Assembly (NCBI RefSeq): GCF_020510565.1
Contig: NZ_CP075189.1
Coordinates: 867,501-931,500, forward strand
Direction: 5' to 3'
Source of the DNA: Ferribacterium limneticum
GTDB taxonomy: Bacteria > Pseudomonadota > Gammaproteobacteria > Burkholderiales > Rhodocyclaceae
Length of the DNA stretch: 64,000 nt
The translations under genes and the position numbers were made by a program. Below the pieces are notes generated by a model. The model was not told where the DNA came from and did no database searches. It was given only the letters and a program-made list of their open reading frames with translations. Positions within the stretch are counted from its first letter, which is position 1. The number at the start of each line of letters is the position of its first letter. This document shows, piece after piece, positions 1 to 6,925 of the stretch.

Positions 1-54
1 TTCTGTCCCCATTTTGCGCTTGGCGCGGTCACCCGCGACAAGCATACAAGTTAC

Positions 55-168
55 GTCTGGCGTCAATAGCCTTCTGGTACCACCCCTTCCCTTCCCGAAC
101 AGGACCGTGAAACAGATGAGCGCCAATGATAGTGAGCTTCCGCTCGCGAAAGTAGGTCAACGCCAGAC
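55..168 (+). rRNA. rrf: 5S ribosomal RNA
   Basis: The segment begins GTCTGGCG and ends CGCCAGAC, so the two ends pair as the closing stem of 5S rRNA. The interior contains the conserved GGTACCACCCC, TCCCGAACAGGACCGTGAAAC and GAAAGTAGGTCA blocks typical of proteobacterial 5S. It is about 114 nt, the expected size. It is the last gene of an rRNA operon whose 23S gene lies left of the window; bases 1-54 would be the 23S-5S spacer. Confidence 0.95.
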
Positions 169-176
169 CCCCCATG

Positions 177-214
177 AAAAACCCCGTTAGCAAAAGCTAA
201 CGGGGTTTTTGCTT
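177..214 (+). terminator. Intrinsic terminator of the rRNA operon
   Basis: A perfect 10-bp stem (CCCCGTTAGC / GCTAACGGGG) with an AAAA loop is followed by a T-rich run. It lies 13 nt after the 5S gene, as expected for the end of an rRNA operon. Confidence 0.93.
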
Positions 215-280
215 TTGCTGAAGCTGCTACATTAATTCGAAAAAAATTTATCCATCGAGATGGCTGGTTTTGGCCTGTGT

Positions 281-286
281 TAGAAT
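281..286 (+). promoter_or_regulatory. Probable -10 box of the SRP RNA gene
   Basis: TAGAAT lies six bases upstream of the predicted 5' end of the SRP RNA, the right distance for a sigma-70 -10 element. No convincing -35 box is visible, so this rests on position and the hexamer alone. Confidence 0.4.
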
Positions 287-291
287 CCATA

Positions 292-390
292 GTGGCGGGT
301 CTCCCCGCATTGCAGGGTGGTGAATCTGGTCAGGTCCGGAAGGAAGCAGCCACAGCTACTTACTGCAAGTGCCGGGGGTTAGGCTCGCCA
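292..390 (+). ncRNA. ffs: Small signal recognition particle RNA (4.5S)
   Basis: The conserved apical segment GGTCAGGTCCGGAAGGAAGC is present, which is the Ffh-binding domain of bacterial SRP RNA. The flanks TGGCGGG and CTCGCCA pair to close the rod-like hairpin. The RNA works with Ffh in co-translational membrane targeting. The gene sits just upstream of dnaX, a common arrangement in Betaproteobacteria. Exact ends are estimated from the closing stem. Confidence 0.93.
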
Positions 391-419
391 ATTTCATTTT
401 CTGCATTGGTGTGGAGCGC

Positions 420-2024
420 ATGAGTTATCAGGTTCTTGCGCGCAAGTGGCGGCCGCGCAATTTTTCTACGCTAGTTGGGCAGGAGCATGTCGTTCGTGCG
501 CTGACGCATGCGCTCTCTGAGCAACGCCTGCACCATGCCTATCTTTTTACCGGCACTCGGGGGGTCGGCAAAACGACCATTGCGCGGATTCTGGCCAAGT
601 CCCTAAATTGTGAGGTCGGGATTACTGCCACCCCTTGCGGAGCCTGTTCTGCCTGCCAAGAGATCGACAGCGGTCGATTCGTCGATTTGCTTGAGGTTGA
701 TGCGGCCACCAACACTCGGGTTGACGAAATGCGTCAGCTGTTGGAAAACGCGGTCTATGCACCGACTCGAGGCCGATTCAAGGTCTATGTGATCGACGAA
801 GTACACATGCTCTCCAATTCGGCGTTCAATGCGATGCTGAAGACTCTGGAGGAGCCTCCTGAGCATGTAAAGTTCATTCTGGCGACGACTGATCCGCAGA
901 AAATTCCTGTAACCGTGCTTTCGCGTTGTCTGCAATTCAATTTGAAGCAGATGCCGGCACTGGCGATTACCAAGCATCTTGGTCACATTCTGCTGGCTGA
1001 AGGAATTCCTTTCGAAGGGCCGGCGTTGACGTTGGTGGCGCGTTCAGCGTCCGGGAGCATGCGGGATGCCCTTTCCTTACTGGATCAGGCAATTGCTCAT
1101 GGTGCAGGGAAGGTCGAAGAGGCTCAGGTTCGAAGTATGCTAGGTACCGTCGATCAGGACTATTTGTTCGGCATTCTTGAGTCGCTGCAGGCGGGGGATG
1201 CGTCGTCTTTGCTGCAGGTTGCCGCAGACATTGGTGTGCGCAGTCTTTCGTTTTCTTCGGCTTTGCAGGAACTAGGAGCATTGCTGACCCGTTTGCAGGT
1301 CGCTCAATGTGTTCCGGCAGCGATTGATGACGATCCAGACAGGGCGAGGTTGCTCTCGTTGTCGGTAGCATTTTCGCCAGAATTTGTTCAGCTGGCTTAT
1401 CAAATCGTCAATATTGGACGAACTGAACTGTCGACGGCTCCTGATGAGCATGCCGGATTCGTGATGACCTTGCTCAGGTTGCACTCCTTTCGTCCCAGCA
1501 CAGTTGCCGACGTGCTTGGCGCTGTGACGCCCAAGAACAGGCCGCAGCTAAACGCCCGGCCGTCGCCTGCCGCGAGTCCCGCCGCCGTGGTTCAGGCGGA
1601 GTCCGCGACGGCGGTACAATCTGCAACGAGGCTGTCTCCATCCGGAGATACTGATTGGCATCAGATTGTGGCGTCGCTTCCGTTGTCAGGATTGGCTAGG
1701 GAACTGGCGCAGAATTGTGAATTTAGGAAACTGGGCGATACAGAGTGTTTGTTGCGGCTATCGCCATCCCAGGCGCACCTGCAGATGAAGCCGGGGCCTG
1801 ACAAACTGCAGCAAGCTTTGAGCGAGTATTTTGGTCGTTCGCTGAAGGTGCGTTTTGAATTGGCCCCAAATGAATTGGATACACCTGCAGAGACAGTCGG
1901 CCGACAGCGCCAAGAGCGTCAAGAGCACGCTATTGCTTCAATTACACGGGATACATTTATACGTGATGCCATCGAGTCTCTCGATGCGTCGGTTGTCGAA
2001 TCATCCATTAAACCTATTGCCTAA
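420..2024 (+). CDS. dnaX: DNA polymerase III subunit tau (clamp-loader ATPase DnaX)
   Basis: This is the ATPase subunit of the DNA polymerase III clamp loader, which loads the beta clamp and links polymerase cores. The protein is 534 aa from the ATG at 420; an upstream in-frame GTG at 369 lies inside the SRP RNA and is unlikely. A Walker A motif GTRGVGKT is at residues 45-52, a zinc-binding set of cysteines at 64, 73, 76 and 79, and Walker B VIDEVHML further on. The C-terminal third is the less conserved tau region. No obvious A-rich slippery heptamer for a gamma frameshift was seen, so only tau may be made. ybaB and recR follow closely, a classic arrangement. Confidence 0.96.
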   Translation: MSYQVLARKWRPRNFSTLVGQEHVVRALTHALSEQRLHHAYLFTGTRGVGKTTIARILAKSLNCEVGITATPCGACSACQEIDSGRFVDLLEVDAATNTRVDEMRQLLENAVYAPTRGRFKVYVIDEVHMLSNSAFNAMLKTLEEPPEHVKFILATTDPQKIPVTVLSRCLQFNLKQMPALAITKHLGHILLAEGIPFEGPALTLVARSASGSMRDALSLLDQAIAHGAGKVEEAQVRSMLGTVDQDYLFGILESLQAGDASSLLQVAADIGVRSLSFSSALQELGALLTRLQVAQCVPAAIDDDPDRARLLSLSVAFSPEFVQLAYQIVNIGRTELSTAPDEHAGFVMTLLRLHSFRPSTVADVLGAVTPKNRPQLNARPSPAASPAAVVQAESATAVQSATRLSPSGDTDWHQIVASLPLSGLARELAQNCEFRKLGDTECLLRLSPSQAHLQMKPGPDKLQQALSEYFGRSLKVRFELAPNELDTPAETVGRQRQERQEHAIASITRDTFIRDAIESLDASVVESSIKPIA

Positions 2025-2036
2025 CGGAGAGCGAAC

Positions 2037-2360
2037 ATGATGAAAGGTGGCTTGGCGGGCCTGATGAAGCAGGCGCAGGCGATGCAGGAAAACATGAAAA
2101 AGGCGCAGGAGCAACTAGCCCAGACTGAGATCGAGGGGGTTGCCGGGGCAGGCATGGTCAAAATTGTCATGACTGGTGCTCATGAAGTGCGCCGAGTCAG
2201 CATCGATCCATCGGTGATGGATGATCGGGAAATGCTTGAGGATCTAATTGCCGCGGCGATGAACGACGCCGTTCGCCGAGGCGAAGCGCTGAGCCAGGAC
2301 AAGATGTCCGGCTTTACCTCTGGGCTTAACCTGCCACCCGGGTTCAAGCTCCCGTTCTGA
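2037..2360 (+). CDS. ybaB: YbaB/EbfC family nucleoid-associated protein
   Basis: This small (107 aa) DNA-binding protein matches the YbaB/EbfC family: an N-terminal Met/Gln/Lys-rich helix ([20 protein letters not shown]), then a beta segment and a C-terminal segment ending [10 protein letters not shown]. Family members are dimers that bind DNA and help organise the nucleoid or repair. It starts 12 nt after dnaX and ends 3 nt before recR, so the three genes are probably co-transcribed. Two adjacent ATG codons (2037, 2040) are possible starts, with GGAGAG just upstream. Confidence 0.95.
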   Translation: MMKGGLAGLMKQAQAMQENMKKAQEQLAQTEIEGVAGAGMVKIVMTGAHEVRRVSIDPSVMDDREMLEDLIAAAMNDAVRRGEALSQDKMSGFTSGLNLPPGFKLPF

Positions 2361-2363
2361 TTA

Positions 2364-2963
2364 GTGAATCCATCAGGTCTTGATACGCTGATTGAGGCGT
2401 TGCGCTGCCTGCCCGGTGTCGGGCCGAAGTCGGCGCAGCGCATGGCCTATCATCTGTTGCAGCGTGATCGAAAAGGTGCACAACATCTCGGTGATGCTGT
2501 ACTACATGCTTTGCTGTCGATTCGACATTGCCAGCGCTGCAATACATTTACCGAAGCTGATATCTGCGAACGCTGTATCTCGCCGCGGCGAGATGCAAGT
2601 TTGCTGTGCGTTGTCGAAACGCCGGTCGACATGAACATGATGGAGCAGACTCAGAGCTATCAGGGACTTTACTACGTCTTGATGGGCAAAATTTCGCCGC
2701 TTGATGGTGTCGGGCCAAAGGATATCGGCCTGGATCGACTGATGGCCAGGGCGCTTGACGGTGTGGTACGGGAGGTCATCCTGGCGACGAACTACACCAA
2801 CGAAGGGGAGGCGACGGCTCACTACATCACGGCCATGCTTGCGCCCAAAGGGGTTGGCGTGACCCGGATTGCCCGCGGCATACCGGTTGGTGGGGAGCTC
2901 GAATATGTCGATAGTGGCACCTTGGCGCAGGCTTTTCGAGAGCGCAAGGCTTGTGGTGGGTGA
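2364..2963 (+). CDS. recR: Recombination mediator RecR
   Basis: RecR acts with RecF and RecO to load RecA at gaps during recombinational repair. The 199-aa protein starts with GTG and shows the family order: an N-terminal helix-hairpin-helix ([17 protein letters not shown]), a zinc finger with cysteines 56, 59, 68 and 71, then a Toprim domain with CVVETPVD and a conserved [16 protein letters not shown]-terminus. Length is normal for the family. It lies 3 nt after ybaB and is the last gene of the dnaX operon. Confidence 0.96.
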   Translation: MNPSGLDTLIEALRCLPGVGPKSAQRMAYHLLQRDRKGAQHLGDAVLHALLSIRHCQRCNTFTEADICERCISPRRDASLLCVVETPVDMNMMEQTQSYQGLYYVLMGKISPLDGVGPKDIGLDRLMARALDGVVREVILATNYTNEGEATAHYITAMLAPKGVGVTRIARGIPVGGELEYVDSGTLAQAFRERKACGG

Positions 2964-2971
2964 TATCCGGC

Positions 2972-3000
2972 TTTTATCGGGCCGTCCGATATCGTATAAT
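2972..3000 (+). promoter_or_regulatory. Probable sigma-70 promoter of petABC
   Basis: A consensus -10 box TATAAT at 2995-3000 lies 47 nt before petA. The matching -35 position holds only a weak TTTATC-like sequence, so strength is uncertain. Confidence 0.5.
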
Positions 3001-3047
3001 TTAGCGTTTAATTTTTATCCCATCTAATTCCGTTAGGGGTCAGCGTA

Positions 3048-3644
3048 ATGAGCAATCAAGGAAAAATGGACTGCGGACGGCGGCGTTTGGTCGTTGCGAC
3101 CGCGGCCGTGGGCGGGGCGGGGGCAGTTGCCGCACTCGTACCGTTCGTCTCCAGCTTGCTTCCGTCCGAACGTGCCAAGGCTGCAGGTGCACCGGTCGAA
3201 GTGGATATCAGCAAGCTCGAGCCAGGTCAGATGATGACCGTCGAGTGGCGCGGCAAGCCGGTGTGGATCATCAATCGCACCAAGGAAATGATGGATACGC
3301 TGCCCAAGCTCGCAGATCTGGTTGCCGATCCCAAGTCGGACAAGGAACAGCAGCCGGCCTATGCCAAGAACGATACGCGTTCGATCAAGCCGGAAATCAT
3401 GGTTGTGGTCGGTATCTGTACGCACCTCGGTTGCTCGCCCTCACAGAAATTCAAGGCAGGTGCCGACGAGGGTATGCCGGGCGACTGGCTGGGCGGTTTT
3501 CTGTGTCCCTGCCATGGTTCGACCTTCGACTTCGCTGGTCGCGTTTACAAGTCGAAGCCTGCACCGACCAACCTCGAAGTGCCGCCGCACGTGTATCTCG
3601 CTGATACCCGTATCATGATCGGCGAAGACAAGAAGGGAGCATAA
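3048..3644 (+). CDS. petA: Ubiquinol-cytochrome c reductase Rieske iron-sulfur subunit
   Basis: This is the Rieske [2Fe-2S] subunit of the cytochrome bc1 complex, which takes an electron from ubiquinol and passes it to cytochrome c1. The 198-aa protein begins with a Tat-type membrane anchor (CGRRRLVVATAAVGGAGAVAAL). Cluster ligands are in CTHLGC (124-129) and CPCHGS (153-158). petB and petC follow at 3 and 11 nt, forming the bc1 operon. All motifs are intact. Confidence 0.97.
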   Translation: MSNQGKMDCGRRRLVVATAAVGGAGAVAALVPFVSSLLPSERAKAAGAPVEVDISKLEPGQMMTVEWRGKPVWIINRTKEMMDTLPKLADLVADPKSDKEQQPAYAKNDTRSIKPEIMVVVGICTHLGCSPSQKFKAGADEGMPGDWLGGFLCPCHGSTFDFAGRVYKSKPAPTNLEVPPHVYLADTRIMIGEDKKGA

Positions 3645-3647
3645 GAA

Positions 3648-4949
3648 ATGGCTGCTGGCAATTTCGAAAAGTACAAGTCCGACGGCTCGTTGGCTGGTAA
3701 CGCGCTTGAGTGGGTCGATGCCCGCTTCCCGGCGACTTCCATGTGGAAGGGTCACCTTTCCGAGTACTACGCTCCGAAGAACTTCAACTTCTGGTATTTC
3801 TTCGGTTCTCTGGCGCTGCTGGTCCTGGTTATCCAGATCGTCACCGGCATCTTCCTGGTCATGCACTACAAGCCGGATGCTGCGCTGAACGCCAATGGCG
3901 TGCCAATTGCCTTCGCTTCGGTTGAATACATCATGCGTGATGTGCCGGGTGGCTGGCTGATTCGCTACATGCACTCCACCGGTGCTTCGGCCTTCTTTAT
4001 CGTGGTTTATCTGCACATGTTCCGTGGCCTTCTCTACGGTTCTTATCGCAAGCCGCGTGAGCTCACCTGGCTGTTCGGCGTGGGTATCTTCCTGTGCCTG
4101 ATGGGCGAGGCCTTCTTCGGCTACCTGTTGCCGTGGGGACAGATGTCCTACTGGGGCGCACAGGTGATCGTGAATCTGTTCTCGGCGATTCCTGTCATCG
4201 GCTCCGATCTGTCGCTGATCATTCGCGGCGACTTCGTGGTCGGCGACGCAACGCTGAACCGCTTCTTCTCCTTCCACGTGATCGCCTTCCCGCTCGTTCT
4301 GATCGGTCTGGTTGCTGCTCACGTGCTGGCCCTGCACGAAACCGGTTCGAACAACCCGGACGGTGTCGAGATCAAGGCTAACAAGGACGAACACGGCATC
4401 CCGCGTGACGGCATCCCGTTCCACCCGTACTACACGGTCAAGGACATCGTCGGTGTTGTCGTCTTCCTGATGGTCTTCTCGGCTGTAATGTTCTGGGCGC
4501 CGGAAGGTGGTGGTTACTTCCTCGAAACGCCGAACTTCTATCCGGCTGATCCACTGAAGACCCCGCCGCACATCGCTCCGGTCTGGTACTTCACGCCGTA
4601 TTACTCGATCCTGCGTGCCATGGTCTGGAACTTCTTTGGCCTTGATGCCAAGTTCTGGGGGGTTGTCGCCATGGGGGCTTCCGTCGTGATCTTCGCCGCG
4701 TTGCCGTGGCTCGATCGCAGCCCGGTCAAGTCGATCCGCTATCGCGGCCCGATCACCAAGGTTATGTACACCATCTTCGTGATCTGTTTCTTCATCCTTG
4801 GCTATCTGGGTACCCTCTCTCCATCACCGATGGGCGAGCTGATTTCCCAGGTCTGCACGGTGTTCTACTTTGGCTTCTTCCTGGGAATGCCTTGGTGGTC
4901 GCGCATGGACAAGTTCAAGCCGGTCCCTGACCGCGTGACGTTCAAGTAA
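3648..4949 (+). CDS. petB: Cytochrome b of the bc1 complex
   Basis: This integral membrane subunit carries the two b hemes and both quinone sites of complex III. At 433 aa it is a full-length fused cytochrome b (b6 plus subunit IV parts), as usual in Proteobacteria. Visible hallmarks are many hydrophobic helices, histidines in helix contexts RYMHSTGAS and SFHVIAFP, and the Qo-site region TPPHIAPVWYF (the PEWY equivalent is PVWY). It lies between the Rieske and cytochrome c1 genes. Confidence 0.97.
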   Translation: MAAGNFEKYKSDGSLAGNALEWVDARFPATSMWKGHLSEYYAPKNFNFWYFFGSLALLVLVIQIVTGIFLVMHYKPDAALNANGVPIAFASVEYIMRDVPGGWLIRYMHSTGASAFFIVVYLHMFRGLLYGSYRKPRELTWLFGVGIFLCLMGEAFFGYLLPWGQMSYWGAQVIVNLFSAIPVIGSDLSLIIRGDFVVGDATLNRFFSFHVIAFPLVLIGLVAAHVLALHETGSNNPDGVEIKANKDEHGIPRDGIPFHPYYTVKDIVGVVVFLMVFSAVMFWAPEGGGYFLETPNFYPADPLKTPPHIAPVWYFTPYYSILRAMVWNFFGLDAKFWGVVAMGASVVIFAALPWLDRSPVKSIRYRGPITKVMYTIFVICFFILGYLGTLSPSPMGELISQVCTVFYFGFFLGMPWWSRMDKFKPVPDRVTFK

Positions 4950-4960
4950 GGGTGGAAATA

Positions 4961-5680
4961 ATGAAAAAACTACTGATCGCATTGCTCTTCGCGCCGATCA
5001 TGGCATTTGCCAGCGGCAGCACGGCCCATATCGACAAGTGGCCGGGCTCGGTGAGCGACAAGGCGGCGCTGCAAAACGGTGCCAAGCTGTTCGTCAATTA
5101 CTGCCTGAATTGCCACGGTGCTTCCTACATGCGCTACAAGAACCTGCTCGATCTCGGTCTGACCGAGCAGCAGGTCAAGGAAAACCTGATGTTCACCTCC
5201 GACAAGATCGGTGAACTGATGCGTGTGGCAGCGCGTTCCGACGAGCAGAAGCTGTGGTTTGGTGCCACGCCGCCGGATCTGACCATCGTTGCCCGGGCCC
5301 GTGGCGAAGCCGGCAATGCCGGTGCCGGTGCGGACTGGCTCTACACCTACCTGCGCTCCTTCTATCGTGACGCGAACCGTCCGACGGGCTGGAACAACAC
5401 GGTGTTCGAGAACGTCGGCATGCCGCATATTCTGTACGGCCTGCAAGGCCAGCAAGTGATGAATCACGAAACGCACAAGCTGGAACTGGCTGTTCCGGGC
5501 ACGATGCCACCGGCCGAATTCGACAAGTCGGTTTCCGACCTGGTCGGTTTCATGGTCTGGATGGGCGAGCCGCAACAGGAATACCGCCGCACTCTGGGCT
5601 GGTTTGTTCTGGCCTTCCTGGCAGTTCTCTTTGTTGTCGCTTACGCGCTCAAGAAGGAATACTGGAAAGACATTCACTGA
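4961..5680 (+). CDS. petC: Cytochrome c1 of the bc1 complex
   Basis: This heme-c subunit accepts electrons from the Rieske protein. From the ATG at 4961 the protein is 239 aa with a signal peptide (MKKLLIALLFAPIMAFA), a CLNCH heme motif at residues 48-52 and a C-terminal anchor helix followed by KKEYWKDIH. An in-frame GTG at 4952 is possible, but it would use up the ribosome-binding GGTGGA and extend the signal peptide, so the ATG is preferred. Confidence 0.96.
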   Translation: MKKLLIALLFAPIMAFASGSTAHIDKWPGSVSDKAALQNGAKLFVNYCLNCHGASYMRYKNLLDLGLTEQQVKENLMFTSDKIGELMRVAARSDEQKLWFGATPPDLTIVARARGEAGNAGAGADWLYTYLRSFYRDANRPTGWNNTVFENVGMPHILYGLQGQQVMNHETHKLELAVPGTMPPAEFDKSVSDLVGFMVWMGEPQQEYRRTLGWFVLAFLAVLFVVAYALKKEYWKDIH

Positions 5681-5699
5681 TCCCTTCTGGATCAGCTAA

Positions 5700-5738
5700 C
5701 GGCATCGCGGGTTTGGCTCTGGCCGGCCCCCGATGCCG
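5700..5738 (+). terminator. Large hairpin between petC and sspA
   Basis: CGGCATCG and CGATGCCG pair as an 8-bp outer stem, extended inward by GGG/CCC. The sequence AATCTCATTTTG follows. It may end petABC transcription, but the T tract is not contiguous. A second smaller hairpin (CTGATCC / GGATCAG) overlaps the petC stop codon. Confidence 0.4.
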
Positions 5739-5763
5739 AATCTCATTTTGAGGGTTACCACAA

Positions 5764-6360
5764 ATGATGAACCTCTACTCGGGCACCACCTGCCCCTTTA
5801 GTCACCGTTGCCGCATTGTCCTGTTCGAAAAGGGCATGGATTTTCAGGTGATCGATGTCGACATGTTCAACAAGCCGGAAGAAATGGCGGCGATCAACCC
5901 GCACAATCGCGTGCCTGTTCTGGTCGAGCGCGATCTGGTTTTGTTCGAGCCGAACATCATCAACGAATACATCGACGAGCGCTTCCCGCATCCGCAACTG
6001 ATGCCGGCCGATCCGATCATGCGCGCCCGCGCCCGCCAGTTGCTGGTCGGCATGGAACGCGAGATCTTTTCGTTCATGGAAGTGATCGAGAAGAACGGCA
6101 AGACGGCCGACAAGGCTCGTCAGGAAATCAAGGCTCGCCTGACCGAGATCGTGCCGATCTTCAACAAGCAGAAGTTCATGCTCGGTGACGAGTTCTCCAT
6201 GCTCGACGTGGCCATCGCACCGCTGCTCTGGCGTCTGGATCACTACGGGATCGACCTCGGCAAGGCTGCGGCGCCGCTCATGAAGTACGCCGAGCGTATT
6301 TTCAGCCGTCAGGGTTTTATCGACGCGCTGACGCCGTCCGAAAAGGCAATGCGCAAGTAA
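5764..6360 (+). CDS. sspA: Stringent starvation protein A (glutathione S-transferase fold)
   Basis: SspA binds RNA polymerase and alters transcription under starvation or acid stress. The 198-aa protein has a GST-like N-terminal domain (LYSGTTCPFSHRCRIVLFEKG, then RVPVLVERDLVLFEPNIINEYID) and a helical C-terminal domain. It is followed 3 nt later by sspB, the standard sspAB operon. In Betaproteobacteria this pair commonly follows the bc1 genes. Confidence 0.95.
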   Translation: MMNLYSGTTCPFSHRCRIVLFEKGMDFQVIDVDMFNKPEEMAAINPHNRVPVLVERDLVLFEPNIINEYIDERFPHPQLMPADPIMRARARQLLVGMEREIFSFMEVIEKNGKTADKARQEIKARLTEIVPIFNKQKFMLGDEFSMLDVAIAPLLWRLDHYGIDLGKAAAPLMKYAERIFSRQGFIDALTPSEKAMRK

Positions 6361-6363
6361 GGC

Positions 6364-6798
6364 ATGGAACTACCGTCTACCAAGCCCTACCTGCTGCGCG
6401 CCATTTGGGAGTGGTGCTGCGACAACGGTTTCACGCCGCACATCGCCGTCGATGTCGATGAGCGGACCCGCGTGCCACGCGAGTTCGTCCGCGACGGGCA
6501 GATCGTCCTCAATCTTGGGCCGGATGCCACCAAGAGTCTGCTGATCGGTAACGATTTCATCGACTTTCAGGCTCGCTTCGGTGGCGTTGCCCGCGACTTG
6601 TCGGTGCCTATTGCGCGTGTCTCGGCGATTTACGCCCGGGAAAACGGCGCCGGAATGGCCTTTGAGGTCGACGGTGCCGAAGATCAGGCTGATGCTGAAT
6701 TCATCGACGCCGGCGAAGCCGCGGTCGAACCCGAAGAGCCGCCACCGGAGCCGCCGCGCCCAGAAGCAGGGCGTCCCTGGTTGCAGCGCATCAAATAG
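6364..6798 (+). CDS. sspB: ClpXP protease specificity-enhancing factor SspB
   Basis: SspB delivers ssrA-tagged proteins to ClpXP. The 144-aa protein has the conserved N-terminal substrate-binding fold (LPSTKPYLLRAIWEWCCDNG, TPHIAVDV, IVLNLGPDATKSLLIGND). A flexible acidic, proline-rich linker leads to the C-terminal ClpX-docking tail RPWLQRIK. It is directly downstream of sspA and followed by a strong terminator. Confidence 0.95.
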   Translation: MELPSTKPYLLRAIWEWCCDNGFTPHIAVDVDERTRVPREFVRDGQIVLNLGPDATKSLLIGNDFIDFQARFGGVARDLSVPIARVSAIYARENGAGMAFEVDGAEDQADAEFIDAGEAAVEPEEPPPEPPRPEAGRPWLQRIK

Positions 6799-6822
6799 GG
6801 ACGCAGGCAGTACTCGATGCAC

Positions 6823-6862
6823 TAAAAAGGGGAAATTCCACAATGGAGTTTCCCCTTTTTTC
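6823..6862 (+). terminator. Intrinsic terminator after sspB
   Basis: AAAAAGGGGAAATTCCA pairs almost perfectly with TGGAGTTTCCCCTTTTTT. The T run is long. The A-rich 5' arm makes it potentially bidirectional. Confidence 0.9.
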
Positions 6863-6886
6863 ATGCAAGTCCATGATTTTTCAACG

Positions 6887-6902
6887 TGGCATAGCTGTTG
6901 CT
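6887..6902 (+). promoter_or_regulatory. Sigma-54 promoter of nasA
   Basis: TGGCATAGCTGTTGCT matches the -24/-12 consensus with exact spacing (TGGCA-N6-TTGC). It lies 23 nt before the nasA start, so the leader is very short and leaves no room for an attenuator, unlike the nirB, narK and nrtA transcripts. Confidence 0.85.
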
Positions 6903-6925
6903 CAAGCCAAGCCGGAAGGAAAATC

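Noticed and set aside
420..2024. Programmed frameshift for a short gamma form of DnaX
   Set aside because: No A-rich slippery heptamer with a following stem was seen in the expected region.
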